In this document: piece after piece, positions 35,048-42,656 of the stretch
How positions within the stretch are numbered: the stretch's first letter is position 1
How the letters are laid out: each line of letters begins with the position of its first letter
Assembly: GCA_963797475.1 (NCBI GenBank)
Contig: CAWCPR010000003.1
Location: 434,001 to 498,000, forward strand
Reading direction: 5' to 3'
Source: CAWCPR01 sp963797475
GTDB taxonomy: Bacteria > Chloroflexota > Anaerolineae > Anaerolineales > UBA4823
Length of the DNA: 64,000 nucleotides
The notes under the pieces: model-generated
Databases searched by the model: none
Told to the model about the DNA's origin: nothing
Seen by the model: only the letters and a program-made list of their open reading frames with translations
Program-made: the position numbers and the translations under genes

Positions 35048-35080
35048 GGTGCAGCCCCCAGTAGGCGCTGCGCCCTTTTA
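35048..35080 (+). terminator. Intrinsic terminator of rplS
   Basis: GGGTGCAGC (35048-35056) pairs with GCTGCGCCC (35068-35076) with one G-T wobble, and TTTT follows at 35077-35080. It lies 26 bases after the rplS stop. Confidence 0.88.
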
Positions 35081-35118
35081 TCGTTACTCATTTTAAATAT
35101 CAACCCTGGAGGCCGCAC

Positions 35119-35850
35119 TTGTCTCGACCATTAATCGGTATCACAGTTTCACACCGAAAAAGCGATGAGGGCTTCTCGGTCTTGGGGATCTCGGACACCT
35201 ACGTGCAGGCCCTCACACAGGCTGGAGCTTGCCCGGTTCTGATCCCATTGGGCCTGCCCGAAGACACCTTGAGGGACCTGTTCTCCCGTTTGGATGGCCT
35301 GCTGTTCAGCGGAGGCGGCGATGTACACCCGGAACGATACGGAGGGGAAAACCACCCGCTGATCGCCTCCATCGACAGCGACCGTGACCGGGTTGAAATC
35401 CAGCTTATTAACCATTCAGTCAACAAAGAGCTGCCTTTCCTGGGCATCTGCCGCGGCATCCAGGTCATCAACGTTGCCCTGGGCGGCGACCTGTACGCCG
35501 ATATTTGCGACCAACGTCCAGACGCTTTGAAGCACGACCGGTTCCCCGGACAGGCGCCCGACTTTCTGGCGCATCCGGTCGAACTCGAGCCCGCCAGCCG
35601 GCTTGCCCAGATCGTTGGCAGGACATCGTTGAATGTGAACAGCATGCACCACCAGGGTATCTGCCGCCTGGCCCCGGGGGTAAGAGCCGTCGCCGCTGCC
35701 CCGGATGGGGTAATCGAGGCGCTCGAACTGCCCGACCACCCATTCGGGTTAGCCGTCCAATGGCACCCAGAATGCCTGACTAAACTCCCAGAAATGGCAG
35801 CCATCTTCCAGGCTTTTGTCCGCGCAGCGCAACCTGAAATTCGTTCCTGA
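35119..35850 (+). CDS. Class I glutamine amidotransferase-like peptidase C26 (PuuD-like)
   Basis: A 243-residue hydrolase. FLGICRGIQVINVALGG carries the nucleophile C111, NSMHHQGI is a family motif, and AVQWHPECL provides His and Glu of the triad. GGGDVHPERYG is typical of gamma-glutamyl-GABA hydrolases, which act on gamma-glutamyl amides in polyamine breakdown. The start is TTG 35119 with GGAGG at 35108-35112. No other putrescine catabolism gene is near. Glutamate racemase follows 57 bases later, so the pair may share a role in glutamate metabolism. Confidence 0.88.
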   Translation: MSRPLIGITVSHRKSDEGFSVLGISDTYVQALTQAGACPVLIPLGLPEDTLRDLFSRLDGLLFSGGGDVHPERYGGENHPLIASIDSDRDRVEIQLINHSVNKELPFLGICRGIQVINVALGGDLYADICDQRPDALKHDRFPGQAPDFLAHPVELEPASRLAQIVGRTSLNVNSMHHQGICRLAPGVRAVAAAPDGVIEALELPDHPFGLAVQWHPECLTKLPEMAAIFQAFVRAAQPEIRS

Positions 35851-35907
35851 GGGCAACGCCTGTCCTTCAATTCTCCTTTGCAGTAATTCTGAAAAGACAG
35901 GTCTATC

Positions 35908-36741
35908 TTGGATCCCCACCCATTGCCAGGTTCTCCTATCGCTGTTTTCGATTCCGGCGTTGGAGGGCTTTCCGTTCTACGGGCGATTCGCAGCGAACTG
36001 CCATACGAATCGATCCTTTTCCTGGCAGACCAGGCGCATGTCCCATACGGGCCGCGACCGCTGCAGGAAGTTCAGGGATTCGCAGAAAACATCACTCGCT
36101 TCTTAATTTCCCTGGACGCGAAACTCGTCACCGTAGCTTGCAATGCGGCCTCGGCAGCCGCGCTGCACCATCTGCGCCGCACTTTCCCAAATGTACCCAT
36201 CGTGGGGATGGAGCCGGCGGTCAAACCGGCAGCCGAATCGACGCGCAGTGGGGTCGTGGGTGTGCTGGCAACGCCGGCTACTTTTCAAGGCGCCTTGTAC
36301 GCCTCGGTGCTGGAGCGCTTCGCAGCGGATGTGACCGTCTTGCAGGATACATGCCCTGGTTTGGTAAACCAGATCGAAGCTGGCAACCTGGATGGAAACG
36401 AGACGCGCGCGATCCTGGAAGCGGCCCTGGGACCGATGCTGGCCCAGGGCATCGACACCGTGGTATTGGGCTGCACCCATTATCCATTTGTCATCCCTCT
36501 CATCCAGGAGATCGCCGGACCGCAGGTGCGGGTGGTCGATCCCGCGCCGGCTGTCGCCCGCCAGGTGCGCCGGCGATTGCAGGCGTTGGACTCCCTGCAG
36601 ATTCAGTCAACTCCCGGATTTCTACGCTTTATGACCACAGGCGATCCTGCACGCCTGGAGTCGCTGCTACCCGGACTGGCGGGCATACAAACATCCGCGC
36701 GAAGAATCGCCTGGAGACAGCAAGAACTGCTCCAGGTTTAA
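35908..36741 (+). CDS. murI: Glutamate racemase
   Basis: A 277-residue enzyme making D-glutamate for peptidoglycan. IAVFDSGVGGLSVLR opens the first domain. The two catalytic cysteines are C78 (VACNAASA) and C189 (LGCTHYP). No ATG precedes the conserved core, so TTG 35908 is used; ribosome site weak. A cell wall role agrees with murJ at 61252. This argues against wall-less Chloroflexota lineages as the host. Confidence 0.95.
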   Translation: MDPHPLPGSPIAVFDSGVGGLSVLRAIRSELPYESILFLADQAHVPYGPRPLQEVQGFAENITRFLISLDAKLVTVACNAASAAALHHLRRTFPNVPIVGMEPAVKPAAESTRSGVVGVLATPATFQGALYASVLERFAADVTVLQDTCPGLVNQIEAGNLDGNETRAILEAALGPMLAQGIDTVVLGCTHYPFVIPLIQEIAGPQVRVVDPAPAVARQVRRRLQALDSLQIQSTPGFLRFMTTGDPARLESLLPGLAGIQTSARRIAWRQQELLQV

Positions 36742-36788
36742 AACTGCCAGGACCAAGATTTCGAACGGATTACAGGCTAAACCAGCGA

Positions 36789-37403
36789 TCATCCCCTGGC
36801 GTCTGCTGGAAAAACCCCCATCTCTTCAGGTGAAACATCGATATCTCGGAAATTCTCAAAGGAAAGGTCTGCGAATTGAAAGCCGCGCGCCGTGCAAAGG
36901 TGGTCAAAGAGCGACGTATAGCTTTCCGGTGCTCGCGCGCTCCAGTCCAGACCCAATTGGCGGTTCACTGCTTGAATTCGCGCCGGGTCAGGGCCTTCCA
37001 GCTCAACGAAGCTGCCATATGGAAGCTCATCCAGGCTGATCTCCACACGATCCAGATCATAAGAGGCGCGGTATTTCTCGTACATCATCGCGACATGATA
37101 ACCCAACGCTTCCAGCAAAGCGCGGGTAGCCTCAAAATCGCTTACGGTGATCTCAATTTCCTGGCGAACCCGAACGCCTTCCTTCGTCTGGCTTGGACCT
37201 TTATAGGTCAGCCGGGATATCCGATCTCGGCGCAAACGCAGCACCTGGAAACCACGCTTTAGATCGCCTTGCGAGTTGTCGAAACGCAGATTGATCTCAT
37301 GGACCCGCGCTTGAACCAAACGCGCGCCCAGGCGCTCCAATTTCTGCTGTAATCCAGCCAAATCCGAGACGTAAAACTTCACTTCCAGTTCTTGATCCTT
37401 CAT
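36789..37403 (-). CDS. CYTH-domain protein (class IV adenylate cyclase/triphosphatase-like)
   Basis: About 204 residues. The N-terminal ExExK signature is E5-L-E7-V-K9 in KDQELEVKFYV. Alternating basic and acidic strand residues follow (FQVLRLRRD, RLTYKGP, VRQEIEI, ISLDELPYGSFVELEG), forming the triphosphate tunnel. The ATG at 37403 is preferred over the upstream TTG because AAAAGG lies 9 bases before it. It could hydrolyse thiamine or inorganic triphosphate, or be a CyaB-type cyclase; sequence alone does not decide. It is convergent to murI. Confidence 0.87.
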   Translation of the reverse strand: MKDQELEVKFYVSDLAGLQQKLERLGARLVQARVHEINLRFDNSQGDLKRGFQVLRLRRDRISRLTYKGPSQTKEGVRVRQEIEITVSDFEATRALLEALGYHVAMMYEKYRASYDLDRVEISLDELPYGSFVELEGPDPARIQAVNRQLGLDWSARAPESYTSLFDHLCTARGFQFADLSFENFRDIDVSPEEMGVFPADARG

Positions 37404-37504
37404 ACACGACCTTTTCAAGCACTCTGCTTAATAATTTCAGCTTACTTCATGTTCCCACAGACGCAAACGCTTGCCAGTTGTGCAAAAGCCGCTTGTACCA
37501 GCCT

Positions 37505-38002
37505 TTAAACGACGGTCAACAGCGTCTGGCGCTGTTCCACACTATCGCCCGCTTCTACCCGCAAGCGCATGACTGTGCCCTTGCGTGGAGCCCTGAGCTC
37601 ATTCTGCATCTTCATGGATTCGAGGATAATCAGGACATCCCCTTTCTTCACGTCCTGGCCTTCCGCTACCGGGATACCAACCACCAGCCCGGGCATCGGG
37701 GCTTTAAGGTGAAATTCGCCGCGTTCCGCAACCCGTGAGCCTGCGGCGGCGCGCAGGCGCTTTTCGCGCTCATCTTCGACGACCGCGGGGTACAGTTTTC
37801 CATGCAAAAGCACCTGCCAGCCTTCTTCGCTTGGATAAACATAAGCCTCGAAGGAACGGCCATCAACGATCATCGAATGCACTGGCTGATCGCTGATTGA
37901 ATCAAAATCGACTTCGAACACCTGTTCATCGACCACCACGTGGTCTTCGTCCAGGATTTCAATCAAGTATTGCTGGTCACCGATCGTGGTTATATATTTC
38001 AT
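37505..38002 (-). CDS. Biotin carboxyl carrier protein of acyl-CoA carboxylase
   Basis: A 165-residue protein. The C-terminal biotinyl domain has ILESMKMQNEL with the biotinylated lysine K131 and APMPGLVVG upstream. An N-terminal part of about 85 residues resembles the linker/BT-like portion found in Pcc alpha chains. It is the third gene of the carboxyltransferase (41176), biotin carboxylase (39591), carrier (38002) order. The carrier shuttles carboxybiotin between the two enzymes. Its separate coding as an odd-chain or propionyl-CoA carboxylase component is like that in archaeal and Chloroflexi systems. Confidence 0.92.
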   Translation of the reverse strand: MKYITTIGDQQYLIEILDEDHVVVDEQVFEVDFDSISDQPVHSMIVDGRSFEAYVYPSEEGWQVLLHGKLYPAVVEDEREKRLRAAAGSRVAERGEFHLKAPMPGLVVGIPVAEGQDVKKGDVLIILESMKMQNELRAPRKGTVMRLRVEAGDSVEQRQTLLTVV

Positions 38003-38076
38003 TGACGGTCTCGACTAAAAACATGAATAATTTTGGAAACAATGCCACCACCTGTCCAGGCGCACTTCCCGGTTCC

Positions 38077-39591
38077 TCAGCGCTGCAGCCTTTCCCAACG
38101 GCTCAACCACTTCCAATTGCTGGTATCACGGGCATTGCGCTGGATGATCTGGGCAGCGCGTTGTGTTTGGTGGTGGGCGACCAGAGTGGCGATAATCGCC
38201 GCGGTCCTCGAATCTTGATCGCCTCCATCTTCGGCAGAATCCATTGAAAACCGCTCCTCAACGAAGCGGGTGTCATACTGCCCGCCCATGAAACGGTGCG
38301 AATCCATCAGAGTTTGGTGAAAAGGAATATTGGTGCGCACGCCGACGATCTTGTACTCTTCAAGCGAGCGACGCATCCGCAGAATTGCCTCGGCCCGCGT
38401 TTCGCCCCAGACGATAAGCTTAGAGATGAGAGCATCGTAATAAGGTGAGATCTCGAACCCTGGGTAAACGCCCGTATCCACACGCACCCCCGGACCTGTG
38501 GGCAGCAGACTGTGTGTGATTCGCCCTGTAGAAGGCAAAAAACCGTTATACGGATCCTCTGCATTGATCCGGCACTCAATGGCCCAGCCGTTAAAATGGA
38601 CGTTTTCCTGGTTGTAACGCATCTGGCGTCCGCGCGCGATGCGAATTTGCTCCTTGACGATATCCACACCCGTGATCATCTCGGTCACCGGATGTTCTAC
38701 TTGCAGGCGGGTGTTCATCTCGAGGAAGAAATAATTCTTGTCTTTGTCCACCAAAAATTCGATGGTGCCGGCGTTGAGATAATCCACAGCCTGAGCTGTT
38801 CGCACAGCCACGGCGCCCATTCGCTGGCGCAAGTCCTCATCGTCGCTTATAAATGGGGACGGCAATTCCTCCAGCAGCTTCTGGTGGCGGCGCTGTAAGG
38901 AACATTCACGCTCGCCAAGGTGGATAACGTTGCCGTGGCTATCCGCGAGAATTTGGAACTCGATATGGCGGGCGCCTTCCAGAAGTTTCTCCAGGTAGAC
39001 GTTGCCGTCCCCAAAGGAAGCCTCCGCCTCTCGCCGGGCTGCCTGCAGCAGACCCGGCATTTCGCTCATTGTCTGGACCTCGCGCATGCCCTTACCGCCG
39101 CCGCCAGCGGTTGCTTTGATCAGCAATGGGAAGCCGATTTGAGGCGCCAACATCACCAGGTCCTCATCTCGTAATGAGCCTTCCCCTTCCGTTCCGGGCA
39201 CCACCTGCACCCCAGCCGCCGAAACAGTGGCGCGCGCCACGGCTTTATCGCCCATTGCTGCAATTGCTGATGGCCGGGGGCCGATAAAGGCCAGCCCGGC
39301 GTCCATACAGGCCTGGGCAAAATCAGCGCGCTCGGCCAAAAAACCATAGCCAGGATGAATTCCACCCGCGCCGCTCTTCTTGGCGATCTCGATAATCTTC
39401 TCGCCGCGCAGGTACGATTCGCGGGATGGCGCCGGTCCCAATAGATAAGCCTCATCGGCATAACGGACATGCAGCGCCTGCCGGTCAGCCTCAGAGAACA
39501 CTGCTACGGTCTGCATGCCCAGCTCGCGGCAAGCACGGATGATGCGCACAGCGATCTCACCCCGGTTTGCAATCAGAACTTTATTAAACAT
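38077..39591 (-). CDS. accC: Biotin carboxylase subunit of acyl-CoA carboxylase
   Basis: A 504-residue ATP-grasp enzyme carboxylating biotin on the carrier. MFNKVLIANRGEIAVRIIRA is the canonical start, with GGAGA upstream, so the 35-residue extension in frame is discarded. KATAGGGGKGMR is the glycine-rich ATP loop; EFQILADSHGNVIHLGEREC and FFLEMNTRLQVEHPVTE are catalytic segments. It is slightly longer than E. coli AccC (449). The gene lies 34 bases after the carboxyltransferase stop and 74 bases before the carrier. It may serve acetyl-CoA as well as propionyl-CoA carboxylation. Confidence 0.93.
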   Translation of the reverse strand: MFNKVLIANRGEIAVRIIRACRELGMQTVAVFSEADRQALHVRYADEAYLLGPAPSRESYLRGEKIIEIAKKSGAGGIHPGYGFLAERADFAQACMDAGLAFIGPRPSAIAAMGDKAVARATVSAAGVQVVPGTEGEGSLRDEDLVMLAPQIGFPLLIKATAGGGGKGMREVQTMSEMPGLLQAARREAEASFGDGNVYLEKLLEGARHIEFQILADSHGNVIHLGERECSLQRRHQKLLEELPSPFISDDEDLRQRMGAVAVRTAQAVDYLNAGTIEFLVDKDKNYFFLEMNTRLQVEHPVTEMITGVDIVKEQIRIARGRQMRYNQENVHFNGWAIECRINAEDPYNGFLPSTGRITHSLLPTGPGVRVDTGVYPGFEISPYYDALISKLIVWGETRAEAILRMRRSLEEYKIVGVRTNIPFHQTLMDSHRFMGGQYDTRFVEERFSMDSAEDGGDQDSRTAAIIATLVAHHQTQRAAQIIQRNARDTSNWKWLSRWERLQR

Positions 39592-39625
39592 CCAGCTTAT
39601 TCTCCAATAAATTGAAATCCTTGCC

Positions 39626-41176
39626 CTATAACGGGATACAGCCGTGCTTTTTAGCCGGATTGGTGTCGCGCTTATTCGAAAGCATTTCCAGAGCATTGAT
39701 CAAGCGCGGCCGCGTCTCGCGCGGTTCAATGATATCGTCAATATAGCCGCGTGTCGCCGCAACGTAGGGGTTGGCAAATTTTTGGCGGTATTCATCAACC
39801 AATTCCGCTTTTCGAGCGATGGGATCTTCAGCTTTGGCAAGCTCCTTGCGGAAAATAATATTCACCGCGCCGTCCGGCCCCATCACAGCAATCTCAGCGG
39901 TCGGCCAGGCAAGGTTTATGTCGCCCCGGATATGCTTGCTGCTCATCACATCATATGCCCCACCGTAAGCCTTGCGTGTCACCACGGTCAGCTTGGGCAC
40001 GGTGGCTTCGCAGTAAGCGTACAATAGTTTCGCGCCAGAGCGGATGATGCCGCCGTGCTCCTGGACTGTTCCGGGCATGAAACCTGGCACATCCACAAAG
40101 GTGACTAAAGGGATATTAAAGGCATCACAGAAGCGGATGAAACGCGCCGCCTTCTCGGAAGCATTGATATCCAATACGCCTGCCAGGACAGCCGGTTGGC
40201 TGCCAATCACCCCAACGCTATGTCCGCCTAGCCTGGCAAAACCAACAACAATATTGGCGCCGAAATGTTCGTGAATTTCAAAGAACTGCCCGTCGTCCAC
40301 AACCATGTGGATGATATCTTTCATATCGTAAGGCTTGCTGGGATCATCCGGGACAATCTTGTCTAGCGCCTCCGCCATGCGCAGCGGATCATCTGCGGAA
40401 GGGATAAAGATGGGGTCTTCCATGTTATTTTGGGGCAAATAGGAAAGCAGCTTTCGAATCAGGTACAGGGTATCGGCCTCGCCGTCAACCGCTACATGAC
40501 ATACCCCAGAAAGCTCCGAATGAATGCTGGCGCCTCCCAAATCCTCAAAAGAGACTTCCTCGTGCGTCACCGTCTTGACCACTTCCGGGCCCGTGACGAA
40601 CATATAAGAAGAGCTGCGCACCATAAAGATAAAGTCCGTCAGAGCGGGGGAATAGACCGCCCCCCCGGCGCATGGCCCCATAATAGCGCTGATTTGGGGG
40701 ATAACCCCAGAAGCAAGTGTATTGCGCAGGAAGATATCGGCATACCCGCCCAACGATACAACGCCTTCCTGGATACGCGCTCCGCCAGAATCGTTCAGCC
40801 CGATCATCGGGGCGCCGTTCTTCAATGCCATATCCATAATCTTGCAGATTTTCTCCGCGTGCACCTCTCCCAGGCTGCCACCAAATACCGTGAAATCTTG
40901 CGAGTAAACGAAAACCAGTCGCCCGTCAATCGTACCCCAGCCGGTGATGACGCTGTCGCCCAGAAATTTTTGCTGGTCCAGGCCAAAATCGTTGGTACGA
41001 TGGACGACAAAAGGATCCACCTCACGAAAAGATCCCTTATCCAGGAGCAAGTCTATCCTCTCCCTGGCGGTCATACGGCCGCGCTTGTGCTGGGCTTCGA
41101 TTCGATCCGGTCCTCCGCCAAGGCGTCCTTGAGACTTCAATTCCCGTAATTCATCGATATTGTGATCATTGTTCAT
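39626..41176 (-). CDS. Acyl-CoA (propionyl/methylmalonyl) carboxyltransferase
   Basis: A 516-residue crotonase-fold carboxyltransferase of the PccB/MmdA type. LLDKGSFREVDPFVVHR, GLNDSGGARIQEGV, IMGPCAGGAVYSPALTDFIF and FVDVPGFMPGTVQEHGGIIR are family hallmarks, the two glycine loops forming the oxyanion holes. GGAGAA precedes the ATG. The same family includes sodium-pumping decarboxylase alpha/MmdA chains, but the adjacent biotin carboxylase and absence of decarboxylase beta subunits favour a carboxylase. The likely product is methylmalonyl-CoA from propionyl-CoA. Confidence 0.92.
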   Translation of the reverse strand: MNNDHNIDELRELKSQGRLGGGPDRIEAQHKRGRMTARERIDLLLDKGSFREVDPFVVHRTNDFGLDQQKFLGDSVITGWGTIDGRLVFVYSQDFTVFGGSLGEVHAEKICKIMDMALKNGAPMIGLNDSGGARIQEGVVSLGGYADIFLRNTLASGVIPQISAIMGPCAGGAVYSPALTDFIFMVRSSSYMFVTGPEVVKTVTHEEVSFEDLGGASIHSELSGVCHVAVDGEADTLYLIRKLLSYLPQNNMEDPIFIPSADDPLRMAEALDKIVPDDPSKPYDMKDIIHMVVDDGQFFEIHEHFGANIVVGFARLGGHSVGVIGSQPAVLAGVLDINASEKAARFIRFCDAFNIPLVTFVDVPGFMPGTVQEHGGIIRSGAKLLYAYCEATVPKLTVVTRKAYGGAYDVMSSKHIRGDINLAWPTAEIAVMGPDGAVNIIFRKELAKAEDPIARKAELVDEYRQKFANPYVAATRGYIDDIIEPRETRPRLINALEMLSNKRDTNPAKKHGCIPL

Positions 41177-41585
41177 ACGATTCTCCGAAAAATGCCTTTA
41201 TCTTGGGTCGAGATAATAACCAGAAAACATAAAAAAGGGCAAAAACAGTAGCGCCGGAAGCAAATGGCCAATTTACGCGCCGGTTGGGGGCGTTGGCAAA
41301 CGCTAAACGATCCAACCAGTAATAGGCGAGATAAGCCGCGGTCAGCAGTTTAGAAAACGATGGCGCCCATGGCAAGCCCCGCCAAAGTCCCCAAAAAAGC
41401 AGACTTCCAAAAACGGTCCACACCAGACCTGTAAAGGCTAAGTATAAAGGCGAAACAGGGAGCAACTGCGCCAAAAATCCCCATTGTTTGATCAACTCAA
41501 TAAGGCGCAAAAAGTTCAGCCCTGTAAGGATTAACACCCCGCAAGCGAGCAACGTTACGCCAAAAGGTCGTTTGCGTTGTTTCAT
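41166..41585 (-). CDS. Small membrane protein of unknown function
   Basis: 139 residues starting at MKQRKRPFGVTLLACGVLIL, with about four membrane helices and basic ends. The ATG at 41585 is chosen since the upstream extension adds a hydrophilic piece before the first helix. Its end overlaps the carboxyltransferase start by 11 bases, implying translational coupling with the carboxylase operon. No family is recognised. Confidence 0.65.
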   Translation of the reverse strand: MKQRKRPFGVTLLACGVLILTGLNFLRLIELIKQWGFLAQLLPVSPLYLAFTGLVWTVFGSLLFWGLWRGLPWAPSFSKLLTAAYLAYYWLDRLAFANAPNRRVNWPFASGATVFALFYVFWLLSRPKIKAFFGESYEQ

Positions 41586-41610
41586 CGCGGCCGGCGCAAG
41601 TTGGCCCGGT

Positions 41611-42645
41611 TCATTCCCCAATAGCAAGTGTTATTTTACCCAATTGTTTCCCATCTGACAGGATTTCATGGGCGCGGCTTGCTTCCGATAACGGAAAATC
41701 CTGGCCTAACACCGCATTCAACTTGCCTGTAAAAACAAGATCCATGACCATCGCGAATTCATGACGGGTGCTCATCGTAGACCCAAGGATGGAAAGATGC
41801 TTGCCGAAAATATAGCGGTTGTCGATTTCAAACTTAGCCCCCCCGGAATTCCCTACAGTCAGGATGCGGCCTCCCTTTCTGGCAGCGCGAAAACTCAACG
41901 GGAAAGTAGTCCCAACGTTGTCAACGATGATATCTACCCCACGCTTCTCCGTCAATCGATAGAGCGCAGCCGGCCAATCCGGATTTTCAGTACGGTCGAT
42001 GAGAAAGTCTGCGCCGAGAGATTGCGCCAGGCAGAGTTTCTCCGGCGATGAGCCGACAACGTACACCGTCGCTCCGCTTAATTTGGCTATCTGAATGCTG
42101 GCGGTGTTCACACCTCCAGACGCCCCAACGATCAGAACCGATTCTCCCACTTGAAGCCCAGCGCGGGTAACCAGGGAATGCCAGGCGGTTTGAAATACCA
42201 GCGCGGCTGCTGCCGCAGGTCGGCTGTCGAAATCTGCCGGGATGGGGTAGAGATTCTGCTCAGGTACTGCCACAAACTCGGCATAAGTACCCGGGATAGT
42301 CTCCCCCAGAAGGCGCCAGCTTCGGCACATATTATCCTGACCGGCGATGCAAAACTCACATTTTCCACAGCTTATGTTGGCGTCGATCACGACGCGATCG
42401 CCGACTTTCCATTGCGAGACGCCGCTCCCCAGGCCGGCGACTTCCCCGGCGCCATCCGCGCCGAGAATATGCGGATATGTTAATTTGATCCCGGGCCAAC
42501 CTTCTCTGACAAGCAAATCCATATGGTTCAATGCCGCAGCCTGCAAACGCACCAAGACTTGCCCGGCGCCCGGCTCAGGCAGCGGCACGTCGGCATATTT
42601 CAGGACCTCAGGCCCTCCATGTTGGTAGAACAGTACAGCTTTCAT
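41611..42645 (-). CDS. Zinc-containing alcohol dehydrogenase-like MDR oxidoreductase
   Basis: A 344-residue medium-chain dehydrogenase/reductase. The structural zinc cysteines are present (CGKCEFCIAGQDNMC), GADGAGEVAGLGSGV lies in the catalytic domain, and VLIVGASGGVNTASIQIAKL is the NAD(P) Rossmann motif. The N-terminus resembles quinone oxidoreductases (MKAVLFYQHGGPEVLKYADV). The mix of a zinc loop and quinone-reductase-like start is common in uncharacterised MDR enzymes; substrate unknown. It lies 11 bases after the GT-C gene and upstream of the carboxylase operon. Confidence 0.88.
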   Translation of the reverse strand: MKAVLFYQHGGPEVLKYADVPLPEPGAGQVLVRLQAAALNHMDLLVREGWPGIKLTYPHILGADGAGEVAGLGSGVSQWKVGDRVVIDANISCGKCEFCIAGQDNMCRSWRLLGETIPGTYAEFVAVPEQNLYPIPADFDSRPAAAAALVFQTAWHSLVTRAGLQVGESVLIVGASGGVNTASIQIAKLSGATVYVVGSSPEKLCLAQSLGADFLIDRTENPDWPAALYRLTEKRGVDIIVDNVGTTFPLSFRAARKGGRILTVGNSGGAKFEIDNRYIFGKHLSILGSTMSTRHEFAMVMDLVFTGKLNAVLGQDFPLSEASRAHEILSDGKQLGKITLAIGE

Positions 42646-42656
42646 ATCACGCTTAT

